Positions 31,103-43,685 of a stretch of 64,000 nucleotides of DNA are shown here, in pieces (the stretch's first letter is position 1; every line of letters begins with the position of its first letter). The stretch comes from Apostichopus japonicus (lineage: Eukaryota; Echinodermata; Holothuroidea; Aspidochirotida; Stichopodidae), in contig NC_092571.1 of assembly GCF_037975245.1 (NCBI RefSeq), positions 21,129,917 to 21,193,916 of the forward strand, in the 5' to 3' direction. The notes under the pieces were generated by a model. That model was given only the letters and a program-made list of their open reading frames with translations. It was not told the DNA's origin and searched no databases. The translations under genes and the position numbers were made by a program.

Positions 31103-34100
31103 GTAAGTATTAGTTAATCCACCTAATATCTCAGTCCATACAGTGGCGCGATGGCTTGGCGCACTGTGCGAGCTGATGATCGAGACTCTCTTTTGCATCC
31201 GTGGTTCGAACCCCGGGTGATGACGTCTTTTGCCGATCTTTTACAGCAAGTGCCTACACGGGGAGCTGTAAGTATTAGTTAATCCACCTAATATCTCAGT
31301 CCATACAGTGGCGCGATGGCTTGGCGCACTGTGCGAGCTGATGATCGAGACTCTCTTTTGCATCCGTGGTTCGAACCCCGGGTGATGACGTCTTTTGCCG
31401 ATCTTTTACAGCAAGTGCCTACACGGGGAGCTGTAAGTATTAGTTAATCCACCTAATATCTCAGTCCATACAGTGGCGCGATGGCTTGGCGCACTGTGCG
31501 AGCTGATGATCGAGACTCTCTTTTGCATCCGTGGTTCGAACCCCGGGTGATGACGTCTTTTGCCGATCTTTTACAGCAAGTGCCTACACGGGGAGCTGTA
31601 AGTATTAGTTAATCCACCTAATATCTCAGTCCATACAGTGGCGCGATGGCTTGGCGCACTGTGCGAGCTGATGATCGAGACTCTCTTTTGCATCCGTGGT
31701 TCGAACCCCGGGTGATGACGTCTTTTACAGCAAGTGCCTACACGGGGAGCTGTAAGTATTAGTTAATCCACCTAACATCTCAGTCCATACAGTGGCGCGA
31801 TGGCTTGGCGCACTGTGCGAGCTGATGATCGAGACTATCTTTTGCATCCGTGGTTCGAACCCCGGGTGATGACGTCTTTTGCCGATCTTTTACAGCAAGT
31901 GCCTACACGGGGAGCTGTAAGTATTAGTTAATCCACCTAACATCTCAGTCCATACAGTGGCGCGATGGCTTGGCGCACTGTGCGAGCTGATGATCGAGAC
32001 TCTCTTTTGCATCCGTGGTTCGAACCCCGGGTGATGACGTCTTTTGTGGATCTTTTACAGCAAGTGCCTACACGGGGAGCTGTAAGTATTAGTTAATCCA
32101 CCTAATATCTCAGTCCATACAGTGGCGCGATGGCTTGGCGCACTGTGCGAGCTGATGATCGAGACTCTCTTTTGCATCCGTGGTTCGAACCCCGGGTGAT
32201 GACGTCTTTTGCCGATCTTTTACAGCAAGTGCCTACACGGGGAGCTGTAAGTATTAGTTAATCCACCTAATATCTCAGTCCATACAGTGGCGCGATGGCT
32301 TGGCGCACTGTGCGAGCTGATGATCGAGACTCTCTTTTGCATCCGTGGTTCGAACCCCGGGTGATGTCGTCTTTTGCCGATCTTTTACAGCAAGTGCCTA
32401 CACGGGGAGCTGTAAGTATTAGTTAATCCACCTAATATCTCAGTCCATACAGTGGCGCGATGGCTTGGCGCACTGTGCGAGCTGATGATCGAGACTCTCT
32501 TTTGCATCCGTGGTTCGAACCCCGGGTGATGACGTCTTTTACAGCAAGTGCCTACACGGGGAGCTGTAAGTATTAGTTAATCCACCTAACATCTCAGTCC
32601 ATACAGTGGCGCGATGGCTTGGCGCACTGTGCGAGCTGATGATCGAGACTCTCTTTTGCATCCGTGGTTCGAACCCCGGGTGATGACGTCTTTTGCCGAT
32701 CTTTTACAGCAAGTGCCTACACGGGGAGCTGTAAGTATTAGTTAATCCACCTAATATCTCAGTCCATACAGTGGCGCGATGGCTTGGCGCACTGTGCGAG
32801 CTGATGATCGAGACTCTCTTTTGCATCCGTGGTTCGAACCCCGGGTGATGACGTCTTTTGCCGATCTTTTACAGCAAGTGCCTACACGGGGAGCTGTAAG
32901 TATTAGTTAATCCACCTAATATCTCAGTCCATACAGTGGCGCGATGGCTTGGCGCACTGTGCGAGCTGATGATCGAGACTCTCTTTTGCATCCGTGGTTC
33001 GAACCCCGGGTGATGACGTCTTTTACAGCAAGTGCCTACACGGGGAGCTGTAAGTATTAGTTAATCCACCTAATATCTCAGTCCATACAGTGGCGCGATG
33101 GCTTGGCGCACTGTGCGAGCTGATGATCGAGACTCTCTTTTGCATCCGTGGTTCGAACCTCGGGTGATGACGTCTTTTGCCGATCTTTTACAGCAAGTGC
33201 CTACACGGGGAGCTGTAAGTATTAGTTAATCCACCTAATATCTCAGTCCATACAGTGGCGCGATGGCTTGGCGCACTGTGCGAGCTGATGATCGAGACTC
33301 TCTTTTGCATCCGTGGTTCGAACCCCGGGTGATGACGTCTTTTGCCGATCTTTTACAGCAAGTGCCTACACGGGGAGCTGTAAGTATTAGTTAATCCACC
33401 TAACATCTCAGTCCATACAGTGGCGCGATGGCTTGGCGCACTGTGCGAGCTGATGATCGAGACTCTCTTTTGCATCCGTGGTTCGAACCCCGGGTGATGA
33501 CGTCTTTTGCCGATCTTTTACAGCAAGTGCCTACACGGGGAGCTGTAAGTATTAGTTAATCCACCTAATATCTCAGTCCATACAGTGGCGCGATGGCTTG
33601 GCGCACTGTGCGAGCTGATGATCGAGACTCTCTTTTGCATCCGTGGTTCGAACCCCGGGTGATGACGTCTTTTACAGCAAGTGCCTACACGGGGAGCTGT
33701 AAGTATTAGTTAATCCACCTAATATCTCAGTCCATACAGTGGCGCGATGGCTTGGCGCACTGTGCGAGCTGATGATCGAGACTCTCTTTTGCATCCGTGG
33801 TTCGAACCCCGGGTGATGACGTCTTTTGCCGATCTTTTACAGCAAGTGCCTACACGGGGAGCTGTAAGTATTAGTTAATCCACCTAATATCTCAGTCCAT
33901 ACAGTGGCGCGATGGCTTGGCGCACTGTGCGAGCTGATGATCGAGACTCTCTTTTGCATCCGTGGTTCGAACCCCGGGTGATGACGTCTTTTGCCGATCT
34001 TTTACAGCAAGTGCCTACACGGGGAGCTGTAAGTATTAGTTAATCCACCTAATATCTCAGTCCATACAGTGGCGCGATGGCTTGGCGCACTGTGCGAGCT

Positions 34101-37100
34101 GATGATCGAGACTCTCTTTTGCATCCGTGGTTCGAACCCCGGGTGATGACGTCTTTTGCCGATCTTTTACAGCAAGTGCCTACACGGGGAGCTGTAAGTA
34201 TTAGTTAATCCACCTAATATCTCAGTCCATACAGTGGCGCGATGGCTTGGCGCACTGTGCGAGCTGATGATCGAGACTCTCTTTTGCATCCGTGGTTCGA
34301 ACCCCGGGTGATGACGTCTTTTGCCGATCTTTTACAGCAAGTGCCTACACGGGGAGCTGTAAGTATTAGTTAATCCACCTAATATCTCAGTCCATACAGT
34401 GGCGCGATGGCTTGGCGCACTGTGCGAGCTGATGATCGAGACTCTCTTTTGCATCCGTGGTTCGAACCCCGGGTGATGACGTCTTTTACAGCAAGTGCCT
34501 ACACGGGGAGCTGTAAGTATTAGTTAATCCACCTAACATCTCAGTCCATACAGTGGCGCGATGGCTTGGCGCACTGTGCGAGCTGATGATCGAGACTCTC
34601 TTTTGCATCCGTGGTTCGAACCCCGGGTGATGACGTCTTTTGCCGATCTTTTACAGCAAGTGCCTACACGGGGAGCTGTAAGTATTAGTTAATCCACCTA
34701 ATATCTCAGTCCATACAGTGGCGCGATGGCTTGGCGCACTGTGCGAGCTGATGATCGAGACTCTCTTTTGCATCCGTGGTTCGAACCCCGGGTGATGACG
34801 TCTTTTACAGCAAGTGCCTACACGGGGAGCTGTAAGTATTAGTTAATCCACCTAACATCTCAGTCCGTACAGTGGCGCGATGGCTTGGCGCACTGTGCGA
34901 GCTGATGATCGAGACTCTCTTTTGCATCCGTGGTTCGAACCCCGGGTGATGACGTCTTTTGCCGATCTTTTACAGCAAGTGCCTACACGGGGAGCTGTAA
35001 GTATTAGTTAATCCACCTAATATCTCAGTCCATACAGTGGCGCGATGGCTTGGCGCACTGTGCGAGCTGATGATCGAGACTCTCTTTTGCATCCGTGGTT
35101 CGAACCCCGGGTGATGACGTCTTTTACAGCAAGTGCCTACACGGGGAGCTGTAAGTATTAGTTAATCCACCTAATATCTCAGTCCATACAGTGGCGCGAT
35201 GGCTTGGCGCACTGTGCGAGCTGATGATCGAGACTCTCTTTTGCATCCGTGGTTCGAACCCCGGGTGATGACGTCTTTTGCCGATCTTTTACAGCAAGTG
35301 CCTACACGGGGAGCTGTAAGTATTAGTTAATCCACCTAATATCTCAGTCCATACAGTGGCGCGATGGCTTGGCGCACTGTGCGAGCTGATGATCGAGACT
35401 CTCTTTTGCATCCGTGGTTCGAACCCCGGGTGATGACGTCTTTTACAGCAAGTGCCTACACGGGGAGCTGTAAGTATTAGTTAATCCACCTAACATCTCA
35501 GTCCATACAGTGGCGCGATGGCTTGGCGCACTGTGCGAGCTGATGATCGAGACTCTCTTTTGCATCCGTGGTTCGAACCCCGGGTGATGACGTCTTTTGC
35601 CGATCTTTTACAGCAAGTGCCTACACGGGGAGCTGTAAGTATTAGTTAATCCACCTAATATCTCAGTCCATACAGTGGCGCGATGGCTTGGCGCACTGTG
35701 CGAGCTGATGATCGAGACTCTCTTTTGCATCCGTGGTTCGAACCCCGGGTGATGACGTCTTTTACAGCAAGTGCCTACACGGGGAGCTGTAAGTATTAGT
35801 TAATCCACCTAATATCTCAGTCCATACAGTGGCGCGATGGCTTGGCGCACTGTGCGAGCTGATGATCGAGACTCTCTTTTGCATCCGTGGTTCGAACCCC
35901 GGGTGATGACGTCTTTTGCCGATCTTTTACAGCAAGTGCCTACACGGGGAGCTGTAAGTATTAGTTAATCCACCTAATATCTCAGTCCATACAGTGGCGC
36001 GATGGCTTGGCGCACTGTGCGAGCTGATGATCGAGACTCTCTTTTGCATCCGTGGTTCGAACCCCGGGTGATGACGTCTTTTGCCGATCTTTTACAGCAA
36101 GTGCCTACACGGGGAGCTGTAAGTATTAGTTAATCCACCTAACATCTCAGTCCATACAGTGGCGCGATGGCTTGGCGCACTGTGCGAGCTGATGATCGAG
36201 ACTCTCTTTTGCATCCGTGGTTCGAACCCCGGGTGATGACGTCTTTTGCCGATCTTTTACAGCAAGTGCCTACACGGGGAGCTGTAAGTATTAGTTAATC
36301 CACCTAATATCTCAGTCCATACAGTGGCGCGATGGCTTGGCGCACTGTGCGAGCTGATGATCGAGACTCTCTTTTGCATCCGTGGTTCGAACCCCGGGTG
36401 ATGACGTCTTTTACCGATCTTTTACAGCAAGTGCCTACACGGGGAGCTGTAAGTATTAGTTAATCCACCTAATATCTCAGTCCATACAGTGGCGCGATGG
36501 CTTGGCGCACTGTGCGAGCTGATGATCGAGACTCTCTTTTGCATCCGTGGTTCGAACCCCGGGTGATGACGTCTTTTACCGATCTTTTACAGCAAGTGCC
36601 TACACGGGGAGCTGTAAGTATTAGTTAATCCACCTAATATCTCAGTCCATACAGTGGCGCGATGGCTTGGCGCACTGTGCGAGCTGATGATCGAGACTCT
36701 CTTTTGCATCCGTGGTTCGAACCCCGGGTGATGACGTCTTTTGCCGATCTTTTACAGCAAGTGCCTACACGGGGAGCTGTAAGTATTAGTTAATCCACCT
36801 AATATCTCAGTCCATACAGTGGCGCGATGGCTTGGCGCACTGTGCGAGCTGATGATCGAGACTCTCTTTTGCATCCGTGGTTCGAACCCCGGGTGATGAC
36901 GTCTTTTACAGCAAGTGCCTACACGGGGAGCTGTAAGTATTAGTTAATCCACCTAACATCTCAGTCCATACAGTGGCGCGATGGCTTGGCGCACTGTGCG
37001 AGCTGATGATCGAGACTCTCTTTTGCATCCGTGGTTCGAACCCCGGGTGATGACGTCTTTTGCCGATCTTTTACAGCAAGTGCCTACACGGGGAGCTGTA

Positions 37101-39175
37101 AGTATTAGTTAATCCACCTAATATCTCAGTCCATACAGTGGCGCGATGGCTTGGCGCACTGTGCGAGCTGATGATCGAGACTCTCTTTTGCATCCGTGGT
37201 TCGAACCCCGGGTGATGACGTCTTTTACAGCAAGTGCCTACACGGGGAGCTGTAAGTATTAGTTAATCCACCTAATATCTCAGTCCATACAGTGGCGCGA
37301 TGGCTTGGCGCACTGTGCGAGCTGATGATCGAGACTCTCTTTTGCATCCGTGGTTCGAACCCCGGGTGATGACGTCTTTTGCCGATCTTTTACAGCAAGT
37401 GCCTACACGGGGAGCTGTAAGTATTAGTTAATCCACCTAATATCTCAGTCCATACAGTGGCGCGATGGCTTGGCGCACTGTGCGAGCTGATGATCGAGAC
37501 TCTCTTTTGCATCCGTGGTTCGAACCCCGGGTGATGACGTCTTTTGCCGATCTTTTACAGCAAGTGCCTACACGGGGAGCTGTAAGTATTAGTTAATCCA
37601 CCTAATATCTCAGTCCATACAGTGGCGCGATGGCTTGGCGCACTGTGCGAGCTGATGATCGAGACTCTCTTTTGCATCCGTGGTTCGAACCCCGGGTGAT
37701 GACGTCTTTTGCCGATCTTTTACAGCAAGTGCCTACACGGGGAGCTGTAAGTATTAGTTAATCCACCTAATATCTCAGTCCATACAGTGGCGCGATGGCT
37801 TGGCGCACTGTGCGAGCTGATGATCGAGACTCTCTTTTGCATCCGTGGTTCGAACCCCGGGTGATGACGTCTTTTGCCGATCTTTTACAGCAAGTGCCTA
37901 CACGGGGAGCTGTAAGTATTAGTTAATCCACCTAATATCTCAGTCCATACAGTGGCGCGATGGCTTGGCGCACTGTGCGAGCTGATGATCGAGACTCTCT
38001 TTTGCATCCGTGGTTCGAACCCCGGGTGATGACGTCTTTTGCCGATCTTTTACAGCAAGTGCCTACACGGGGAGCTGTAAGTATTAGTTAATCCACCTAA
38101 TATCTCAGTCCATACAGTGGCGCGATGGCTTGGCGCACTGTGCGAGCTGATGATCGAGACTCTCTTTTGCATCCGTGGTTCGAACCCCGGGTGATGACGT
38201 CTTTTGCCGATCTTTTACAGCAAGTGCCTACACGGGGAGCTGTAAGTATTAGTTAATCCACCTAATATCTCAGTCCATACAGTGGCGCGATGGCTTGGCG
38301 CACTGTGCGAGCTGATGATCGAGTCTCTCTTTTGCATCCGTGGTTCGAACCCCGGGTGATGACGTCTTTTGCCGATCTTTTACAGCAAGTGCCTACACGG
38401 GGAGCTGTAAGTATTAGTTAATCCACCTAATATCTCAGTCCATACAGTGGCGCGATGGCTTGGCGCACTGTGCGAGCTGATGATCGAGACTCTCTTTTGC
38501 ATCCGTGGTTCGAACCCCGGGTGATGACGTCTTTTGCCGATCTTTTACAGCAAGTGCCTACACGGGGAGCTGTAAGTATTAGTTAATCCACCTAATATCT
38601 CAGTCCATACAGTGGCGCGATGGCTTGGCGCACTGTGCGAGCTGATGATCGAGACTCTCTTTTGCATCCGTGGTTCGAACCCCGGGTGATGACGTCTTTT
38701 GCCGATCTTTTACAGCAAGTGCCTACACGGGGAGCTGTAAGTATTAGTTAATCCACCTAATATCTCAGTCCATACAGTGGCGCGATGGCTTGGCGCACTG
38801 TGCGAGCTGATGATCGAGACTCTCTTTTGCATCCGTGGTTCGAACCCCGGGTGATGACGTCTTTTACAGCAAGTGCCTACACGGGGAGCTGTAAGTATTA
38901 GTTAATCCACCTAACATCTCAGTCCATACAGTGGCGCGATGGCTTGGCGCACTGTGCGAGCTGATGATCGAGACTCTCTTTTGCATCCGTGGTTCGAACC
39001 CCGGGTGATGACGTCTTTTGCCGATCTTTTACAGCAAGTGCCTACACGGGGAGCTGTAAGTATTAGTTAATCCACCTAATATCTCAGTCCATACAGTGGC
39101 GCGATGGCTTGGCGCACTGTGCGAGCTGATGATCGAGACTCTCTTTTGCATCCGTGGTTCGAACCCCGGGTGATG

Positions 39176-42100
39176 ACGTCTTTTACAGCAAGTGCCTACA
39201 CGGGGAGCTGTAAGTATTAGTTAATCCACCTAATATCTCAGTCCATACAGTGGCGCGATGGCTTGGCGCACTGTGCGAGCTGATGATCGAGACTCTCTTT
39301 TGCATCCGTGGTTCGAACCCCGGGTGATGACGTCTTTTGCCGATCTTTTACAGCAAGTGCCTACACGGGGAGCTGTAAGTATTAGTTAATCCACCTAATA
39401 TCTCAGTCCATACAGTGGCGCGATGGCTTGGCGCACTGTGCGAGCTGATGATCGAGACTCTCTTTTGCATCCGTGGTTCGAACCCCGGGTGATGACGTCT
39501 TTTACAGCAAGTGCTTACACGGGGAGCTGTAAGTATTAGTTAATCCACCTAACATCTCAGTCCATACAGTGGCGCGATGGCTTGGCGCACTGTGCGAGCT
39601 GATGATCGAGACTCTCTTTTGCATCCGTGGTTCGAACCCCGGGTGATGACGTCTTTTGCCGATCTTTTACAGCAAGTGCCTACACGGGGAGCTGTAAGTA
39701 TTAGTTAATCCACCTAATATCTCAGTCCATACAGTGGCGCGATGGCTTGGCGCACTGTGCGAGCTGATGATCGAGACTCTCTTTTGCATCCGTGGTTCGA
39801 ACCCCGGGTGATGACGTCTTTTACAGCAAGTGCCTACACGGGGAGCTGTAAGTATTAGTTAATCCACCTAACATCTCAGTCCATACAGTGGCGCGATGGC
39901 TTGGCGCACTGTGCGAGCTGATGATCGAGACTCTCTTTTGCATCCGTGGTTCGAACCCCGGGTGATGACGTCTTTTGCCGATCTTTTACAGCAAGTGCCT
40001 ACACGGGGAGCTGTAAGTATTAGTTAATCCACCTAATATCTCAGTCCATACAGTGGCGCGATGGCTTGGCGCACTGTGCGAGCTGATGATCGAGACTCTC
40101 TTTTGCATCCGTGGTTCGAACCCCGGGTGATGACGTCTTTTACAGCAAGTGCCTACACGGGGAGCTGTAAGTATTAGTTAATCCACCTAATATCTCAGTC
40201 CATACAGTGGCGCGATGGCTTGGCGCACTGTGCGAGCTGATGATCGAGACTCTCTTTTGCATCCGTGGTTCGAACCCCGGGTGATGACGTCTTTTGCCGA
40301 TCTTTTACAGCAAGTGCCTACACGGGGAGCTGTAAGTATTAGTTAATCCACCTAATATCTCAGTCCATAGTGTGGCGCGATGGCTTGGCGCACTGTGCGA
40401 GCTGATGATCGAGACTCTCTTTTGCATCCGTGGTTCGAACCCCGGGTGATGACGTCTTTTACCGATCTTTTACAGCAAGTGCCTACACGGGGAGCTGTAA
40501 GTATTAGTTAATCCACCTAATATCTCAGTCCATACAGTGGCGCGATGGCTTGGCGCACTGTGCGAGCTGATGATCGAGACTCTCTTTTGCATCCGTGGTT
40601 CGAACCCCGGGTGATGACGTCTTTTGCCGATCTTTTACAGCAAGTGCCTACACGGGGAGCTGTTAGTATTAGTTAATCCACCTAATATCTCAGTCCATAC
40701 AGTGGCGCGATGGCTTGGCGCACTGTGCGAGCTGATGATCGAGACTCTCTTTTGCATCCGTGGTTCGAACCCCGGGTGATGACGTCTTTTACCGATCTTT
40801 TACAGCAAGTGCCTACACGGGGAGCTGTAAGTATTAGTTAATCCACCTAATATCTCAGTCCATACAGTGGCGCGATGGCTTGGCGCACTGTGCGAGCTGA
40901 TGATCGAGACTCTCTTTTGCATCCGTGGTTCGAACCCCGGGTGATGACGTCTTTTGCCGATCTTTTACAGCAAGTGCCTACACGGGGAGCTGTAAGTATT
41001 AGTTAATCCACCTAATATCTCAGTCCATACAGTGGCGCGATGGCTTGGCGCACTGTGCGAGCTGATGATCGAGACTCTCTTTTGCATCTGTGGTTCGAAC
41101 CCCGGGTGATGACGTCTTTTACCGATCTTTTACAGCAAGTGCCTACACGGGGAGCTGTAAGTATTAGTTAATCCACCTAATATCTCAGTCCATACAGTGG
41201 CGCGATGGCTTGGCGCACTGTGCGAGCTGATGATCGAGACTCTCTTTTGCATCCGTGGTTCGAACCCTGGGTGATGACGTCTTTTACAGCAAGTGCCTAC
41301 ACGGGGAGCTGTAAGTATTAGTTAATCCACCTAACATCTCAGTCCATACAGTGGCGCGATGGCTTGGCGCACTGTGCGAGCTGATGATCGAGACTCTCTT
41401 TTGCATCCGTGGTTCGAACCCCGGGTGATGACGTCTTTTACAGCAAGTGCCTACACGGGGAGCTGTAAGTATTAGTTAATCCACCTAATATCTCAGTCCA
41501 TACAGTGGCGCGATGGCTTGGCGCACTGTGCGAGCTGATGATCGAGACTCTCTTTTGCATCCGTGGTTCGAACCCCGGGTGATGACGTCTTTTGCCGATC
41601 TTTTACAGCAAGTGCCTACACGGGGAGCTGTAAGTATTAGTTAATCCACCTAATATCTCAGTCCATACAGTGGCGCGATGGCTTGGCGCACTGTGCGAGC
41701 TGATGATCGAGACTCTCTTTTGCATCCGTGGTTCGAACCCCGGGTGATGACGTCTTTTACAGCAAGTGCTTACACGGGGAGCTGTAAGTATTAGTTAATC
41801 CACCTAACATCTCAGTCCATACAGTGGCGCGATGGCTTGGCGCACTGTGCGAGCTGATGATCGAGACTCTCTTTTGCATCCGTGGTTCGAACCCCGGGTG
41901 ATGACGTCTTTTGCCGATCTTTTACAGCAAGTGCCTACACGGGGAGCTGTAAGTATTAGTTAATCCACCTAATATCTCAGTCCATACAGTGGCGCGATGG
42001 CTTGGCGCACTGTGCGAGCTGATGATCGAGACTCTCTTTTGCATCCGTGGTTCGAACCCCGGGTGATGACGTCTTTTACAGCAAGTGCCTACACGGGGAG

Positions 42101-43685
42101 CTGTAAGTATTAGTTAATCCACCTAACATCTCAGTCCATACAGTGGCGCGATGGCTTGGCGCACTGTGCGAGCTGATGATCGAGACTCTCTTTTGCATCC
42201 GTGGTTCGAACCCCGGGTGATGACGTCTTTTGCCGATCTTTTACAGCAAGTGCCTACACGGGGAGCTGTAAGTATTAGTTAATCCACCTAATATCTCAGT
42301 CCATACAGTGGCGCGATGGCTTGGCGCACTGTGCGAGCTGATGATCGAGACTCTCTTTTGCATCCGTGGTTCGAACCCCGGGTGATGACGTCTTTTACAG
42401 CAAGTGCCTACACGGGGAGCTGTAAGTATTAGTTAATCCACCTAATATCTCAGTCCATACAGTGGCGCGATGGCTTGGCGCACTGTGCGAGCTGATGATC
42501 GAGACTCTCTTTTGCATCCGTGGTTCGAACCCCGGGTGATGACGTCTTTTGCCGATCTTTTACAGCAAGTGCCTACACGGGGAGCTGTAAGTATTAGTTA
42601 ATCCACCTAATATCTCAGTCCATAGTGTGGCGCGATGGCTTGGCGCACTGTGCGAGCTGATGATCGAGACTCTCTTTTGCATCCGTGGTTCGAACCCCGG
42701 GTGATGACGTCTTTTACCGATCTTTTACAGCAAGTGCCTACACGGGGAGCTGTAAGTATTAGTTAATCCACCTAATATCTCAGTCCATACAGTGGCGCGA
42801 TGGCTTGGCGCACTGTGCGAGCTGATGATCGAGACTCTCTTTTGCATCCGTGGTTCGAACCCCGGGTGATGACGTCTTTTGCCGATCTTTTACAGCAAGT
42901 GCCTACACGGGGAGCTGTTAGTATTAGTTAATCCACCTAATATCTCAGTCCATACAGTGGCGCGATGGCTTGGCGCACTGTGCGAGCTGATGATCGAGAC
43001 TCTCTTTTGCATCCGTGGTTCGAACCCCGGGTGATGACGTCTTTTACCGATCTTTTACAGCAAGTGCCTACACGGGGAGCTGTAAGTATTAGTTAATCCA
43101 CCTAATATCTCAGTCCATACAGTGGCGCGATGGCTTGGCGCACTGTGCGAGCTGATGATCGAGACTCTCTTTTGCATCCGTGGTTCGAACCCCGGGTGAT
43201 GACGTCTTTTGCCGATCTTTTACAGCAAGTGCCTACACGGGGAGCTGTAAGTATTAGTTAATCCACCTAATATCTCAGTCCATACAGTGGCGCGATGGCT
43301 TGGCGCACTGTGCGAGCTGATGATCGAGACTCTCTTTTGCATCTGTGGTTCGAACCCCGGGTGATGACGTCTTTTACCGATCTTTTACAGCAAGTGCCTA
43401 CACGGGGAGCTGTAAGTATTAGTTAATCCACCTAATATCTCAGTCCATACAGTGGCGCGATGGCTTGGCGCACTGTGCGAGCTGATGATCGAGACTCTCT
43501 TTTGCATCCGTGGTTCGAACCCTGGGTGATGACGTCTTTTACAGCAAGTGCCTACACGGGGAGCTGTAAGTATTAGTTAATCCACCTAACATCTCAGTCC
43601 ATACAGTGGCGCGATGGCTTGGCGCACTGTGCGAGCTGATGATCGAGACTCTCTTTTGCATCCGTGGTTCGAACCCCGGGTGATG
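39176..43685 (+). repeat. Tandem 2,255-bp higher-order block (two copies)
   Basis: Private variants recur exactly 2,255 bp apart: GTGCTTACAC (39511 and 41766), CATAGTGTGG (base 40370 and 42625), CTGTTAGTATT (40661 and 42916), CATCTGTGG (41086 and 43341) and AACCCTGGG (41268 and 43523). 2,255 bp equals nine long plus five short monomers. Monomer classes stop agreeing before about 39176 and after about 43685, so these are the approximate outer limits, with the junction near 41431. Confidence 0.9.

Noticed and set aside
30967-31131. C/D-box snoRNA (GTGATGA as C box, CTGA as D box)
   Set aside because: The motifs are in the wrong order and spacing within one monomer, and there is no terminal stem.
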